A DNA stretch of 64,000 nt from Hedera helix (GCA_947179155.2 OX359273.1:40942523-41006522); one strand, 5' to 3'; shown: positions 35,899 to 47,953, numbered from the stretch's first letter. A program made the numbers and translations. Notes: a model not told the origin generated them from the sequence alone.

Positions 35899-37229
35899 GG
35901 TTTTTTCTTTCTCGAATGAATGAGATTTGTTAGTCTCCCCCTCCTCCTCGAAGGTCATGATATATAATTAGTATTTTTTACTTTTCAGTTCCATAAAAAG
36001 TGTTTTATTTGTTAATTAAATTTTTTATTTTAAAAAAATTGTTGATACTATTATAAAATGAGCAATATTGTCATTTTTTTTTGGCTTTTATGCCCTTCAA
36101 CTTTTCAGTTCCATAAAAAGTGTTTTATTTGCTTATATTAAGTTTTTTATTTTTTTATTTAATTCTTTAAATTTTATAAAAAATTTAATTTATCTCATAT
36201 AATTTACACACACAATGCCTGTACTACCGAGTATCAGTATATATAAAGATTTCTTAATGAAGCGCTAAAAAAATAGAATCTTTTTTCTAGTGAACTTTTT
36301 TTGTCATATTTAACAACTTAAGTTTTTTGTTGAACAATATTAAAGATTATTTCCTTTATTTTTTATTTTTAATCTGGATGTATACTGAAAGCTTGGGGAG
36401 AAATTCCATTGCATCAGCTAGCTAGGTAGCTTCTTGTTATACCAAGCACAAGGATAGCTATTACAACAACCGGTGCACACACAGCTAGCCAAGCATCAAT
36501 ATCAGACACAATTAGGCCACCAGTACTGCAGCTGCAGCTAGTCCAAGAAGAACACCATGTAAGAGATGATAAAAAGAAGAGTGCTGACACATCATCACCT
36601 TATGGTGGAGCCGAGAAACACTGGATTAATTCCAGTTGTTGACAGTTTCTTGCAAGTTGCAACTAAATTGTATTTCACTCTGTTCTCGGTTACCATGACC
36701 TGGCCGCGTATAGAAAGTCCATTAATCCCGGTTCTACTGATGCGGTCACGTTATATATATCAAGTGGACATTAATGGTATCCAGTTGCCAGCCCATAATA
36801 TGTTGCATTAGATTAGCAGCAAAACCATGTACGTAATTGATCACAAAATTAATGTATAAACTAAATGTGAAAATGACTTTTCACTTGTTATTTCTTGTAA
36901 ATAATCAGAAAATATATAAAGTGAATAAAACTATACTGGAACAATATTTATTACATTGTACCTAAATTTCATTACCAGGTTCATAGTAGAATTTAATTGT
37001 TGGACTAGCCGGTTGAAGCCAGACAGGCCTTGGGCCGAGACATATCTTTTATTTCGGCTAAAATAAACAGATTTTCTAATTATTTAATATCAGTCACACT
37101 TGTAACTAATTAATTATATAAAAGCAGTGTAATCGTTCTCAACTAAAAGAAAACAATTACACTGTGGATGTTCGTTGTTCGCAAAGTTAGCTTTATTGAT
37201 CATGCTTCAAAAGTGATGGCTACTTGTGG

Positions 37230-37266
<37 letters not shown>

Positions 37267-38510
37267 GAAGTGAGTGTAGGGTTTTTGATCTATCTTGGTG
37301 TCCTCAATTTATAATCTCAATTATATCCTCATTTTTAACCTTTAAAATTTTAATTTTATAATTATTAATGTAATTTAAGACTCTATTTTATAATTGTCGA
37401 TTTGATCCTTTAGATAAAACTCACTTATAACTTTTAAAATAAATTATCCATAATTTATCCACTTCCATATTTTTACCTCCATTAATTTTTCTTACTTCCG
37501 ATAAGTTGTAAATTTCTTTCCAATTTTAACTTTTACCAAACACAATCTCACATTAATTTTAGTGCGGGCACACTGCGCAATACTAGTATTGGGTGTGTGA
37601 CACAAATAAAAAAAACAATATATGCATGCATATATATATATGATCAAATGTGGCAACTGCATTTATTTTATTCTAGGAAATAGATCGTTCTTCTACATTT
37701 TTGTCAATCAATCTATTAAGAATCTAAGCAAACCCGGCATCCTATTATTTAAAACAAAACTTATAATATTTTCTTATGCTCGTAAAGATGTAGGTATCAA
37801 AATAATACCAAGCTAATTACCATCCGATAGCAACAAATGAAGTAGCTATATCTAACTGAGGAAATATTCCACCAACGGACCAACCATCCCGGTGGCGGTG
37901 GGTATAGCTACTCACATACCTTTTGCATTTTTAAAATAATGTGAATTTTATATGTGGGCAAATTGTTATCATAAGCCCACCTCGAAAAATGAAGAAGAGT
38001 AATAATTTAAAATTTTAATAAACTCGATCCTTGGCCTTAGAATTAAGGTAGGGATTAGGTTGGAGCACCAGCAAACAACATAATGACTCCGTGATTTAGA
38101 CAATCTAAGTAATTGACAAGCCAAAAAAGAATTAAATATAAGAGGGATCAGTTGCTTCTCCAAAAAAATAAAATAAAAAATATGAAATGATTAGTGGTCC
38201 TCCCACCTCATCTAGATCTCCCATTCTACACGTAAATATGAAAAATTGTAATCACCGCCATCTCTCTCTCTCTCTTAATATTCTTATAAATATCTTAGTA
38301 GCATTCACAAGATTAAAGTCAAAGCATAGGAAATTTTCTATTTTCCTTTTAGGCTTAAACTCATCTTTTATAAGTAATCGATCCATGAAATAAAATTATT
38401 TGAATCCCATATACATATCTATGAATTAATGTTCTTCACAAAAAAAATGAAACTATAAAAAGAGAGACAATATCCATGACTTGAAATAACCTATTTAATT
38501 TGCACAAATA
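35899..38510. other. Spacer with a microsatellite and one unexplained coding-like patch
   Basis: An (AT)n run lies at 37233-37263. A 39-bp direct repeat (CTTTTCAGTTCCATAAAAAG and following) occurs at ~35982 and ~36101. At 36566-36811 a plus-strand frame ends VDINGIQLPAHNMLH, vaguely like the stretch after the cytochrome P450 K-helix, but nothing else of a P450 is visible. No gene called. Confidence 0.4.
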
Positions 38511-39542
38511 TTATAAAGAACCATTACTCAAAAGCATAACTTCATCTTCTAAATTGTTCAAAATAGCCACAACTTGAACAATAGAAGGCCTATTTTTCCT
38601 AGAATTACCAACACATGCTGCAGCAACTTTAGCCAATCTAACAAGAGGCTTCATATCCGAAGGAATCACGAGTCTAGGATCCAAAATTTCACCAATCCTC
38701 ATTTCTTTAATCAAAGGCAATGCCCATTCAACAATATTATTATTCAACCCTCCTTTACTATTACTTCTCCTACCACTCAAAATCTCCAACAAAACCACCC
38801 CAAATCCATAAACATCACATTCCTTAGAAGCACCTTTTCCATTAACCCAATACTCATCATCAACATACCCTATAATCCCTTCCTTTTCTTGGGGTGCCAA
38901 AAAGGATAACCCATAATCACAAACCCTAGCCAAAAACTTCAAGTCTATCAAAACATTTGAAGGCTTAACACAACCATGTACTATAGGTGGCACCACCACT
39001 TCATGCAAATACTCAACCCCTCGAGCCACCCCGGCCGCAACCCTCAACCGCCGCCCCCAATCCAAAAGAGAGGCGCCATCATTATCTTGATGTAGATAAA
39101 AATCCAAACTCATCAATCCAACAAACTCGGAGACAATAATTCTCTCTCCGGGGGCCTCCGAGAACCCTAATATAGACACTATATTTGGATGACGAGCTAA
39201 GGAGAGAGATTTTACTACTGATGAGAACATAAAACCGGCATTACTCAAAACTAAACGCGGGTTAATCCGCTTTACTGCAACCAACTCTCCTCTTGATAAC
39301 ATACCGTTGTAAACGGTCCCTAGCCGGCCTTTTCCGATGATTCTCCGGTTGTTAAACCCATCGGTGGCTGCATCGATGTCCATTAACGAATACGGATGTG
39401 CATAAATCTTGATGGGAAGACTTTCTTCTTGTTTTACAGGTTTTTTCTTGCAAAGGAAGAAAAGAAGGATGGCCAAAATAAGGATTGAGATAGAGAGGAA
39501 AGCGAGAATAAAATCATAAGCAATATCCTCAGCATCACTCAT
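38511..39542 (-). CDS. Membrane-anchored receptor-like pseudokinase
   Basis: Single exon, 343 residues, ATG at 39540-39542. A short N-terminus and one transmembrane helix (12-31, ILAFLSISILILAILLFFL) lead to a cytosolic kinase-like domain: glycine loop GKGRLGTVY (70-78), VAVKRI with Lys91, DVYGFGVVLLEIL (243-254) and a conserved C-lobe (RPSIVQVV). The catalytic loop reads HGCVKPSN (189-196) instead of HRDLKxxN, so the catalytic Asp is Cys191, and DFG is DYG (209-211). It should bind nucleotide weakly or not at all and act as a signalling scaffold; that is inference. Extracellular domain is absent. It resembles the Arabidopsis At1g28390/At3g51990 kinase-like group. Intact, no frameshift. Confidence 0.93.
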   Translation of the reverse strand: MSDAEDIAYDFILAFLSISILILAILLFFLCKKKPVKQEESLPIKIYAHPYSLMDIDAATDGFNNRRIIGKGRLGTVYNGMLSRGELVAVKRINPRLVLSNAGFMFSSVVKSLSLARHPNIVSILGFSEAPGERIIVSEFVGLMSLDFYLHQDNDGASLLDWGRRLRVAAGVARGVEYLHEVVVPPIVHGCVKPSNVLIDLKFLARVCDYGLSFLAPQEKEGIIGYVDDEYWVNGKGASKECDVYGFGVVLLEILSGRRSNSKGGLNNNIVEWALPLIKEMRIGEILDPRLVIPSDMKPLVRLAKVAAACVGNSRKNRPSIVQVVAILNNLEDEVMLLSNGSL

Positions 39543-40091
39543 GGCAGAGTCTTGGAGCTAGCGAGAGGTTTAATTTAGCAAATTTTGGGGGTGTTTTTCT
39601 GTTGTAATATATATAAGGAATTTACTTGATCAAGAAATTAAAAGTACGGCCGGTTGATTATAAAGTGTAGAGTTGAAAATTCATTTTATATACATGGGAT
39701 TGGAAAAGGAGGAGAGAGAAAAAAAGAAGGTATATACTTAGCGTAAATGTGAGGTCTTTGAAAATCACGGTTGATTTGGTCAAAAAGTTTGAAGTCTAGT
39801 ACAAAATTTAGTTATGTTAGTTCTTGGTTGGCTGCCCTCATTAATTGGATACGGAAAAATGTCCACGCCATACATACGTATCACTTGTCTAATAACCAAA
39901 GCGAAAAAAAAAAAATACAATTGTACGACGGTATTATGTCATTATATACGATGCATCTTTCTTTTTTTCAAAAATTAATATTATTGTTGCTTTTTAATAT
40001 ATTTTTCTTGAAAAAAAAATATCTGTTTAATAAAAAAAATTATCCTATTTTTTTTTTTACCAACTCACGCATAGTTTATGAGTACACTTAA
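39543..40091. other. Promoter side of the pseudokinase gene
   Basis: 5' leader and promoter region on the minus strand. A GGTCAAAAAGTTTGAAGTC stretch near 39778 includes a TTGAC-type W-box core on the minus strand. No gene. Confidence 0.4.
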
Positions 40092-40437
40092 GGTTACGTT
40101 TATTTATAAAAAATATATTTAAAATTTGATTATTTATATTAATTTGATACTATTTCAGACTATTTTATCTCATGATGGGGATTAATAGTCTTTTAAATAG
40201 TCTTATAGACTATTTTTATATCATTTCTAAGATTATTTATGTGGAATTATATAATCTCGTAAAAAACTTAGTATTAATAGTCCTCCTCATTTTAAGTTAT
40301 TAAATAATTTTATGGGAATAATAGTCCAACTTTAAAGAATTGTTAATACTCTATTATGAAATAAAATAGTTCAAAATAATATTAAATTAAAATAAATAAT
40401 CTAAATTTAAATATATTTTTTACAAATAAACGTAACG
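40092..40437. mobile_element. Tourist-like (PIF/Harbinger-type) MITE, 346 bp
   Basis: Inverted ends GGTTACGTTTATTTATAAAA and (inverted) CGTTACGTTTATTTGTAAAA are flanked by TAA duplications (40089-40091 and 40438-40440). A 3-bp TAA/TTA target duplication fits the PIF/Harbinger class. The interior matches 24385-24727. Confidence 0.88.
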
Positions 40438-40440
40438 TAA

Positions 40441-42634
40441 GTTAATTAAATAACAAGGCTAGTGGATGCAATTTGGTTTTCCCTATTCCTGTTAACAAAA
40501 GACGGTATACATCCAAGTTCAAGATTATATTGGTACGTGTTCTGTAATTTGTAAATGGCATATGCATGTGTAATTTGGCTTCCACTAAATAATTTTGTTT
40601 CCCTTTAAACATTTTAAATAATTTAGGGGTAGCAGTACAAAGTTATATATTTTCTAAATTAAGGGTAAATATCGGACAAAAATAAATTATTATAATTTTT
40701 TAGTACTCATATGTTGTATTATGTATTGTGAAAATTTTCTACTAAATTACAATTATAACTTATATTAATATTAGAAATTTGATAAAAGTATAAATTGGCC
40801 CATCATATTACACATTTATTTAAGATCATTTATTATTAATTACTCTATCTCGTGATAAAAGTCTTGGATTGATTTTTATGATTAAATTTTCCTTTTATTA
40901 TACTTTTTATGCAATTTTTGTCGGTCAATACATAAAGATAAAAAAATAATTTTAGCAAATAATATCATCAACGTAATTATTTGTGAAGAATATTATATTG
41001 TAGCCAAATGTGAAATTCTAAAAAAAATTAATGAAAAGTGTAACGGATGAGAATCTAATATAACAAAGCGTATTCTTCTTTTTAAATATATGCAAAGAAA
41101 TTATGCCCATGATAAACTATATTTAATTTACTACTAACTTAAAAGTTGCAATCTTGAAAACCAGATATAAATGCTTAATTATTAATTTAAAAAATCATCA
41201 ATTTGTCCCTTGGAAGCAAGAAGTATTTTCCATTTAAAATGCAGAGAGGTTGTCCAATCAATTAACTATATGGATGCATTAATTCTTTAGCTGAGTCTTG
41301 GAGTGGAATTTTCCTTCAATAATTGGGTCAGTTGTGGGCTTTCCTAAATCTCCTGTTCTAGCTCGAATGCAAAGTAATAATACTGAAACTTAGATATGCA
41401 TTTACTAATACTAGTAGACCTAGATGTACATTGCAAAAAATTGAACTCCAATTTTCTATATATATATATATATATATTTGAACTCCATTTAGTAATTTAA
41501 CTACTACGTCTCAGTAGTCGGGTACTGCAATTAAACTTAAGCAAGTGGATTAGGGATAATAATGACATATATAACCTAACCTAAAGCCAAGACCCCACAA
41601 CAAATAGATATCTAGTTGGGCCAATTCATAATTAATGGGCAAAAACTAAATGTATGAAATTGAGTATGAGCTACAAATTTCAAGATAATTGAAGTGAAAA
41701 TAATTGATGAATAATTGATACTACCCACCATAGATATATCAACTATTTGTTCAACTTAAAAAATGATTTGTGACTAATTTCTTTTATTTCCTTTGTGTTC
41801 TTTTACAAGAGGAAAGGAAACCCATAACATGATTGTGGGGGCAAATAAAAGAGAGAGCAACTTAAATAAATACTTCCTATAAAGGTGCTTAAAATATAGT
41901 CAGATTTCGGACCAATATTTCTCAGAATAAGTCGAAGTGCACAATTTTTGTGCACAAACTCCATCTAAAAGTGGGGCCTGACACGGTCACTTTTTAATAA
42001 TATAGATGGAATTTATGTAAAAAGTTTATATTTGTAGACTTATCATGTTTCTCCATCTATAATGTCCTTTTCCAACTGGAAAACAAATGAATATAATGAC
42101 ATTAGGGTGGCAAATTAAGAGGTGGCCATTGAAAAGTACTTGCAATGAAAGTTTTAAGGGAAATAACTTTCACAGTTTTATTTAAAATAAAATAAAAAAA
42201 ACCCTTCTCTTTGCTTTTCTTTTCTTCTCTATTTAACTCCACACCCAAACAGAACATATTGTCACCACAGGTAACTTCATATTCACATAAGCAGCTGAAG
42301 ATAGGACAGTAACAGTTTCTCATGTTTAGTTTAAGGTCACAAAAAATGTTTAATATTTTCTTGAGCATTTGATTTTTCACACAAACTAAACATACCTTGA
42401 AAGATAGCTGCATGTCTTTTATGGCAGAATTAAATATTGCTACCTAATGTAAATAATTTGGGAAAGAAAAGAAACACAATGCATTCGGTTTACCATCAAT
42501 TAGCTAAAGGCCAGTCTGTATTAACCTCAGGAATGTCTCATGCAATGAGCTGCAAGTGGACCCTTTAAGCTTAAATGAGAGGGGGCCATTAAAGACCTCA
42601 ACAACCATAGAAATACTCTCATAAATTCGAAAAG
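40441..42634. other. AT-rich spacer, no gene seen
   Basis: Contains an (AT)n run at ~41457-41477. A minus-strand open frame at 42102-42413 has no domain and no codon bias. Confidence 0.5.
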
Positions 42635-42785
42635 TTATTCAGTGGTCCTAGAACACTACATGATGGTGTCTCAGGTCAATCGCATCTCCCCATTTCAGTG
42701 GTGTCCCACTGCTTGTAGTTCTAGGTCCACTGAAATGTGATTGACCTAGGACACCAAGTAACGGTGTCCTAAGATCACTGAATAA
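42635..42785. mobile_element. Short hairpin MITE (151 bp) with ~50-bp arms
   Basis: TTATTCAGTGGTCCTAG at 42635 is inverted as CTAAGATCACTGAATAA ending at 42785. The arms continue inward through ACAC, GGTGTC and AGGTCAATC(A/G)CAT, giving ~50 bp with only about ten mismatches. The loop is itself partly palindromic (CAGTGGTGTCCCACTG). No coding capacity. Confidence 0.85.
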
Positions 42786-43350
42786 TTACTCTATAAATTC
42801 ACTCATTCCCCATGCTCAGCTGCTTAGACTCTATAATTGTACTAAATAATACTACTGTAAATAATATTCTTACAGCAGAGGCCAGAGAGTAGCCTATGAA
42901 TATTACCTGAAAGATAGTGAAATAATCCCATTATAGGATATCCATCCCAAATTCATAGAGAATTACACTGTCTAGTAATTACAGTTAAAAGCCACAGGTT
43001 ATACACAGCCACCTAAAAGGTTTTTGGACAGCACTGGAGAACTCACCATCAAGAAATACTGCTATGGAGTAGATTGGTAAGGTAAGACACTCAAACAAGA
43101 GAAGTTTATGTAGGTAACTTTCAAACTTAGTAGAGGAAAACTTTGACAAGTAAAATAATTTAGAATGCAGAAACAAAATCTACCCATTGTAGCTCTCTTC
43201 TTTTTTTGCTCTCTACCTATGGAGTTCAAACGGTCAAATCATTTAGCAGTACTTGTTATAAAAGATGAAATCGAGCAGTCAGTTGATGAACAAGAAGAGC
43301 AGAGCCTATCTCCAAGTCCATGCTTTAGAAAAAGGTATTTATAAACTTTC
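42786..43350. other. 3' flank of the HSL1-type pseudogene
   Basis: No other gene recognised. Short minus-strand frames without domains. Confidence 0.45.
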
Positions 43351-46168
43351 TTAGGCTACACACCCTTGATCCGAGGCATCTTCATAATAGTACGGTGACA
43401 ATATCCCATCCTTCTTAAAAATCTTCAGCTGGTTTTCAGTGCCACCCATCTCTTGCAACATTTTAGCCACTCTTCTCATTGAGGGCCGGTTTATAGGGAG
43501 AGGACTGGTGCAAAGGAGGCCTACGTTTAGGACTCTGCACATTTCTTCCTTGAAGCAAGAATCAAGTTTTTGGTCAATTACATGGTCTATGCCTTTCTGA
43601 TCCAAAGTTGTGCAGACCCACTTAAGCAAATCCTTTTCTCCAAACTCCGGATCAACTGGAAGTCTTCCTGTGACCAACTCAAGAATAACCACACCAAAGT
43701 TGTATGCATCACTCTTCTCATTCACGCAAAGTGTGTACGCGTATTCTGCAGTGTACATGAAATTTATTTAAACTGAGGTATTAAAAGAGAAAAAAGGAAA
43801 CATACAAAAATTGAACATTTCATAAACTGGTCATAAATCATCACTACAATGACTTTGGAGTTCGGACCTATCTAACTAACTAATTCAAGAATCCAAAGAG
43901 ATGGCATATCCTTTTGAGAAGCCAAATCAAGAAACAAAAAACAGGGTTGTTTGATTGAATATATTATCTTTAAGAAGCCAAATCAAGAAACAATAAACCT
44001 TCTTAGGCTACACACCATAGCCTAACAATATTCTTATGTCTAACCTTTCCCAGTGTCTCAACTTCAGCTTCAAACCCATCGTTATGAACCGGGCCTTTCT
44101 CAACATCCCCATCCTCATCCACTAATTTTGATCCTCTCCAAATCTCTTTCACAACAACCTCACCATTATTCAAAACGACCTTGTAAACTTTCCCAGAAGC
44201 TCCAGTTCCTATCAAATTATCTTCATCCAAAACACCCAATATTTCATATTCACTAAAACCCAATTTATGAAACGACATCAATGTCCATTTTGATTTATCA
44301 ATAACTCTTTTAGCCTCCTTGAAATTCCTGTACTTTCAATAGAACAAAGCAACACCCACAACAAGCACCAAGCCTGCAAGAAAGAAGATTGACCGTCCAA
44401 ACATAACCCAAGTTCCTAGCTCCACCTCTACGATTACACAAATCATCCATCTCTCCACACAATACAGGGTTCCCCAAAAAGCTATCCCTATACATTTGCT
44501 TAGCATATAATGCAGGAATATGCCCTGATAGTCGATTACTGGATAAATTAAGCTGATTGAGCTTCAAATTCAGTAGCCCAAGTGGAATCTTCCCAGAAAA
44601 CTGATTCCCTGACATATCAAGATAATTTAATACTGATAAGCTCCCAATTTCCTCTGGAATAATCCCCGAAAAATCGTTATTTGCAAGATTGAGCTCATTT
44701 AGCTTCTTCCAAGTATGAATTCCACTTGGAAGCTCACCAGACAACTCATTGTTATGAAGATCAAGTCTTCCCAACTGTTCAAGATTCACTATAGTTGAAG
44801 GTAAAACCCCCACTAAAATGATTATCACTGCCCGAAAAATCCTTCAAATTCTCCAAAAATCCAATCTCCTCAGGAATGTTACCAGAAAAGTTGTTCTTTA
44901 ATATAATCAAAGATGACAAATTTGCAGCTGCAGCAATAGTTTTTGCAATTTGGCCCGAAAATGAATTTCCAACAAGCTCAAGTAAGAACACGCGAGGAAG
45001 CCCCCAAAATCCTGCCGGAACTTCACCAGTAAATTTTTTAAACCCCAGCCTGACACGTGTCAAGCTCCTACATTTGCCCAAACTCGCCGGAATTTCACCG
45101 GAGAATGAGTTGTTTATCACTAAAAGCTCCTCTATAACACCTGTTTCACACAAACTTTGGCGCAAGTTTACCAGAAAATTGATTGCTTGACACATCAATC
45201 CACAACAAAGGCGAGTTTTCCCCAGATCTTTGGCTAATTCACCGATGAGTCGATTACTAAACAATCTTAGTTCATACAAATTCGGAGAATTTGCTATACT
45301 TTCCGGCAAGGTTCCTTCTAATTTGTATTCATAAAGATTGAGCAACTCGAGTGGCAAAGAGCACAATTCGTCCAGGATCGGCCCATTCAACTCATTCATG
45401 GACGCGTCCAGTAGCCGCAATTCCTTCATGTTAGACCATCCCCTCTGCGACAACTCACCGGTAAGCGAGATGCTATAGAGTTCAATCCTGACGAAGCTGG
45501 ATAACTCGGTGAGCGAACTCGGAATCACACCCTTCAAGTGCCTTTTCGAAAAGTACTTATAAGTTGGTCAAATTAACTTATAAATAGTTAAGCAAAAAAA
45601 AAAAACTATTTGGGATTAATTATTTTTTTTACTTATAAGTTTAAAGAAAGTCAAAAAAAATAAGTACATATTTGTTGTTTAAAAAAATGAGTTATAAGTT
45701 ATTTTTTAAAATTGGTCAATGATTATAAAATGACAAAAATATTTTTTTTTTCTAATATTTTTCTTATTGAAAGACATTTTAATAATTTTTATATTTAATT
45801 TTAACTTGTAAATCATTATTAGCCCAATATATCCACAACTAGTACTTATAATTCTCGACTTATAAAAAAAATGATGCCGAACACTTTTACTTATAAATCT
45901 ACTAAAATTTAACTTATAAATCTACTAAAATTTTAATTTTAAGTCAAAAAAAAAATTAAGTCATTCTCGAACGGCAGGTTGATTAAATTATTGAGTCGAC
46001 CCAGCGAGTCAGGAATCTCAACCACTAGATTGCAGCCGGTAAGCCACAAGACCTCGAGGTTTATCAAGTTCCCGAACTCCGGCGGGATCGTACCCGAAAA
46101 AAACGGGTTGTACGACAGATTCAATTGTTTCAGAGTCAAAATGCTACTGAGAATAGATGAAACGCCTT
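43351..46168 (-). pseudogene. HAESA-LIKE (HSL1-type) LRR receptor kinase, broken
   Basis: Minus-strand pieces in gene order: LRRs 46168-45960 (NLSYNPFFSGTIPPEFGNL), LRRs 45537-44310 (RLLDASMNELNGPI, LGKCRSLTRVRLGF, KLNELNLANNDFSGIIP), the transmembrane region near 44340-44400, kinase N-lobe 44281-44003 (SFHKLGFSEYEIL, GTGASGKVYK, GKVRHKNIVRLW), kinase C-lobe 43758-43351 (EYAYTLCVNEKSDAYNFGVV, DPEFGEKDLLKWVC, GLLCTSPLPINRPSMRRV, ending EDASDQGCVA). This tracks Arabidopsis HSL1 (At1g28440), a receptor for IDA/CLE-type peptides. Lesions: the signal peptide and first LRRs are missing; a MITE interrupts the LRRs at ~45545-45960; frameshifts lie near 44800 and 44300; the N-lobe VAVK is VVVK; and the segment with the catalytic and activation loops is gone, replaced by 244 bp of unrelated DNA. 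Confidence 0.9.
45545..45960. mobile_element. MITE inserted in the LRR region of the HSL1-type pseudogene
   Basis: ~415 bp of AT-rich DNA with ACTTATAAGTTGGTCAAATT near 45553 and mirrored TTATAAATCTACTAAAATT and ACTTATAAG phrases interrupts the LRR frame between LPFEND and LKGVIPSS. Similar TTCGA(G/A)AA(T/G)G(A/C)AC sequence at both junctions looks like an imperfect target duplication. Possibly hAT-type. Confidence 0.65.
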
Positions 46169-47343
46169 AATATTATAATATAATTTATATATTTTTATAA
46201 TAATTATATATTCATTATATGTATTTTTTATAATTTGATGACATACCAATTTCTTATTTTTCAATAATACATTGTTTTAAAATTTGATGACATACTAATT
46301 CTATCTTTTATACTTAAGTTTTAATAACCGATTAAACCGAAAACCGAATAAATCGATAACCGATTACGGGATAAAAATTTGAGCGATTTTGATTTTAAAT
46401 TTTTTATAAATGACTTAAATGTTTTGATTATTTTATTACCTATCAAACCAACTATTGTTCGTCTATACTCAAGTCTACGAAGACTATGATATAGCTCGGG
46501 AAGTTCCATAAGTAAATAAATAAAATCCATGTACACATTCATTAGTGCATTCTTTTAGCTTTGCCGGCGTTCCGTTTAAGGAGTTGCTATTAGCGACTTT
46601 TTTATTACCAATAATTTATAACCTGGATGCTGGGGCTAAGAATCCAGATTGAATCATTCTAATTTTATTACCAATAATTTATAACCTGGAGGCTGGGCCA
46701 TAAGAATCAAGATTTATCTATAATTTATGAGCATAAAAAAACTCTTAATTCTATTTTTAGAAAAAACAGGTGAGTGAGCTTGGTGTTGGACGAAATCGAA
46801 ATTATTTATTTTGCTTTTGTTTTTATTTATTTATTTTTATTAAGTCCCAACTTTAGATTTGTTCGTGAAAACAAAATTATACACAATCAACAAGTAATAT
46901 AATGAAAGTAAAGTATCGATTCCACGAGAGCTTGTTCTAACGTTTTGCAAATATCGATTCTATCAATTCAATCTTAATTAAACGATTGATTAAATGCTTA
47001 TAAAATGAAATTACAATTAAACTAATTTAACAAACATAAATAACATAATAATAAATAAAAGCTAATATTACAATTTCTCCCATTGATCATACGTTCACAA
47101 TGAATTGTCAACCGAGAATTTTAGGTATTCACAAGTCTCTTTCGATGGTCATATAAAAATCACCCTCTACAGCGTATTGGTATATTTCTATCATATATGC
47201 TATAAGAACAATTAACAAGACACATCTTTCGCTCGATTCAAACGATTCAAATTTGTCACTATTTATAATGCATAAATCCTCACCAAACCTGCAACTAAAA
47301 ACTTGACAGGATCGAAAAGAACCAGCTAGTAAAATTCTAAGCC
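46169..47343. other. Spacer with a ~63-bp tandem duplication
   Basis: 46602-46664 and 46665-46715 are direct copies beginning TTATTACCAATAATTTATAA and continuing CCTGGA(T/G)GCTGGG. An AACCGATTAAACCGAAAACC-type stretch near 46325 looks like DNA-transposon debris. The missing N-terminus of the LRR kinase was not found here. Confidence 0.55.
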
Positions 47344-47953
47344 ATGGAGATTAAGGTGGAAAATGAAGTACCTCGAGATGAGGAAGTTCCCCTGCTCCTA
47401 CCAAAAAACAGTAGAAAGATCCATAATACAGAAAGTCATTAGCCAGACATTCCAAAGCACAGCCCATTTAGCCAATCTTTTACCTACCGGTTCTGTTCTT
47501 GCTTTCCAACTATCCCCCAATTTCACAAACCAAGGTGACTGTGACAATGTTGACAGGTACATGACTTCTGGGCTTATTGCTTTCTGTGGGCTGTTGTGTT
47601 TTCTCTTGAGCTTTACGGATAGTTTCAAGGAGCAGAAGGGTAACATTTGTTATGGTTTTGCCACAATACGGGGCCTGTGGGTCATTGATGGATCCACAAC
47701 TCTACCACCTCAGCTTGCAGCCAAGTATTCGCTAAGATTTATTGATTTCTTGCACGCCTTCATGTCGATTCTGGTTTTTGCAGCTGTTGCACTATTTGAT
47801 CAGGAGATTATGAACTGTTTCTACTCAACACCATCAGATGAGGTCAAGGAGCTACTCACAACATTGCCAGTTGGTATCGGAGTCATTTGAAGTATGTTGT
47901 TTGTTGGGTTCCCTACAAAACAACATGGAATTGGCTTTCCCTCTTGCTACTAA
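47344..47953 (+). pseudogene. DUF679 membrane protein (DMP) pseudogene
   Basis: It starts at ATG 47344 with an acidic N-terminus (MEIKVENEVPRDEEVPLL) and, after a one-base frameshift near 47420, continues VISQTFQSTAHLANLLPTGS, then the DUF679 core with FTNQG, YMTSGLIAFCGLLCFLLSFT and HAFMSILVFAAVALFDQ. These give the four predicted membrane helices of DMP proteins of vacuole, ER and plasma membrane; family members include the DMP8/DMP9 fertilisation factors, though this copy is not clearly of that branch. An in-frame TGA at 47888-47890 replaces a Gly codon, and the rest (MLFVGFPTKQHGIGFP) runs on to TAA 47951-47953. No intron, as usual for DMP genes. Confidence 0.87.

Noticed and set aside
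36566..36811. Possible cytochrome P450 remnant (ends VDINGIQLPAHNMLH)
   Set aside because: Only a weak resemblance to the region after the K-helix; no heme Cys loop, EXXR or other P450 sequence nearby.
38574..38909. Plus-strand 111-residue frame
   Set aside because: Antisense shadow of the pseudokinase C-lobe.
42102..42413. 103-residue minus-strand frame with Cys residues
   Set aside because: AT-rich, no conserved spacing, no domain or splice partners.
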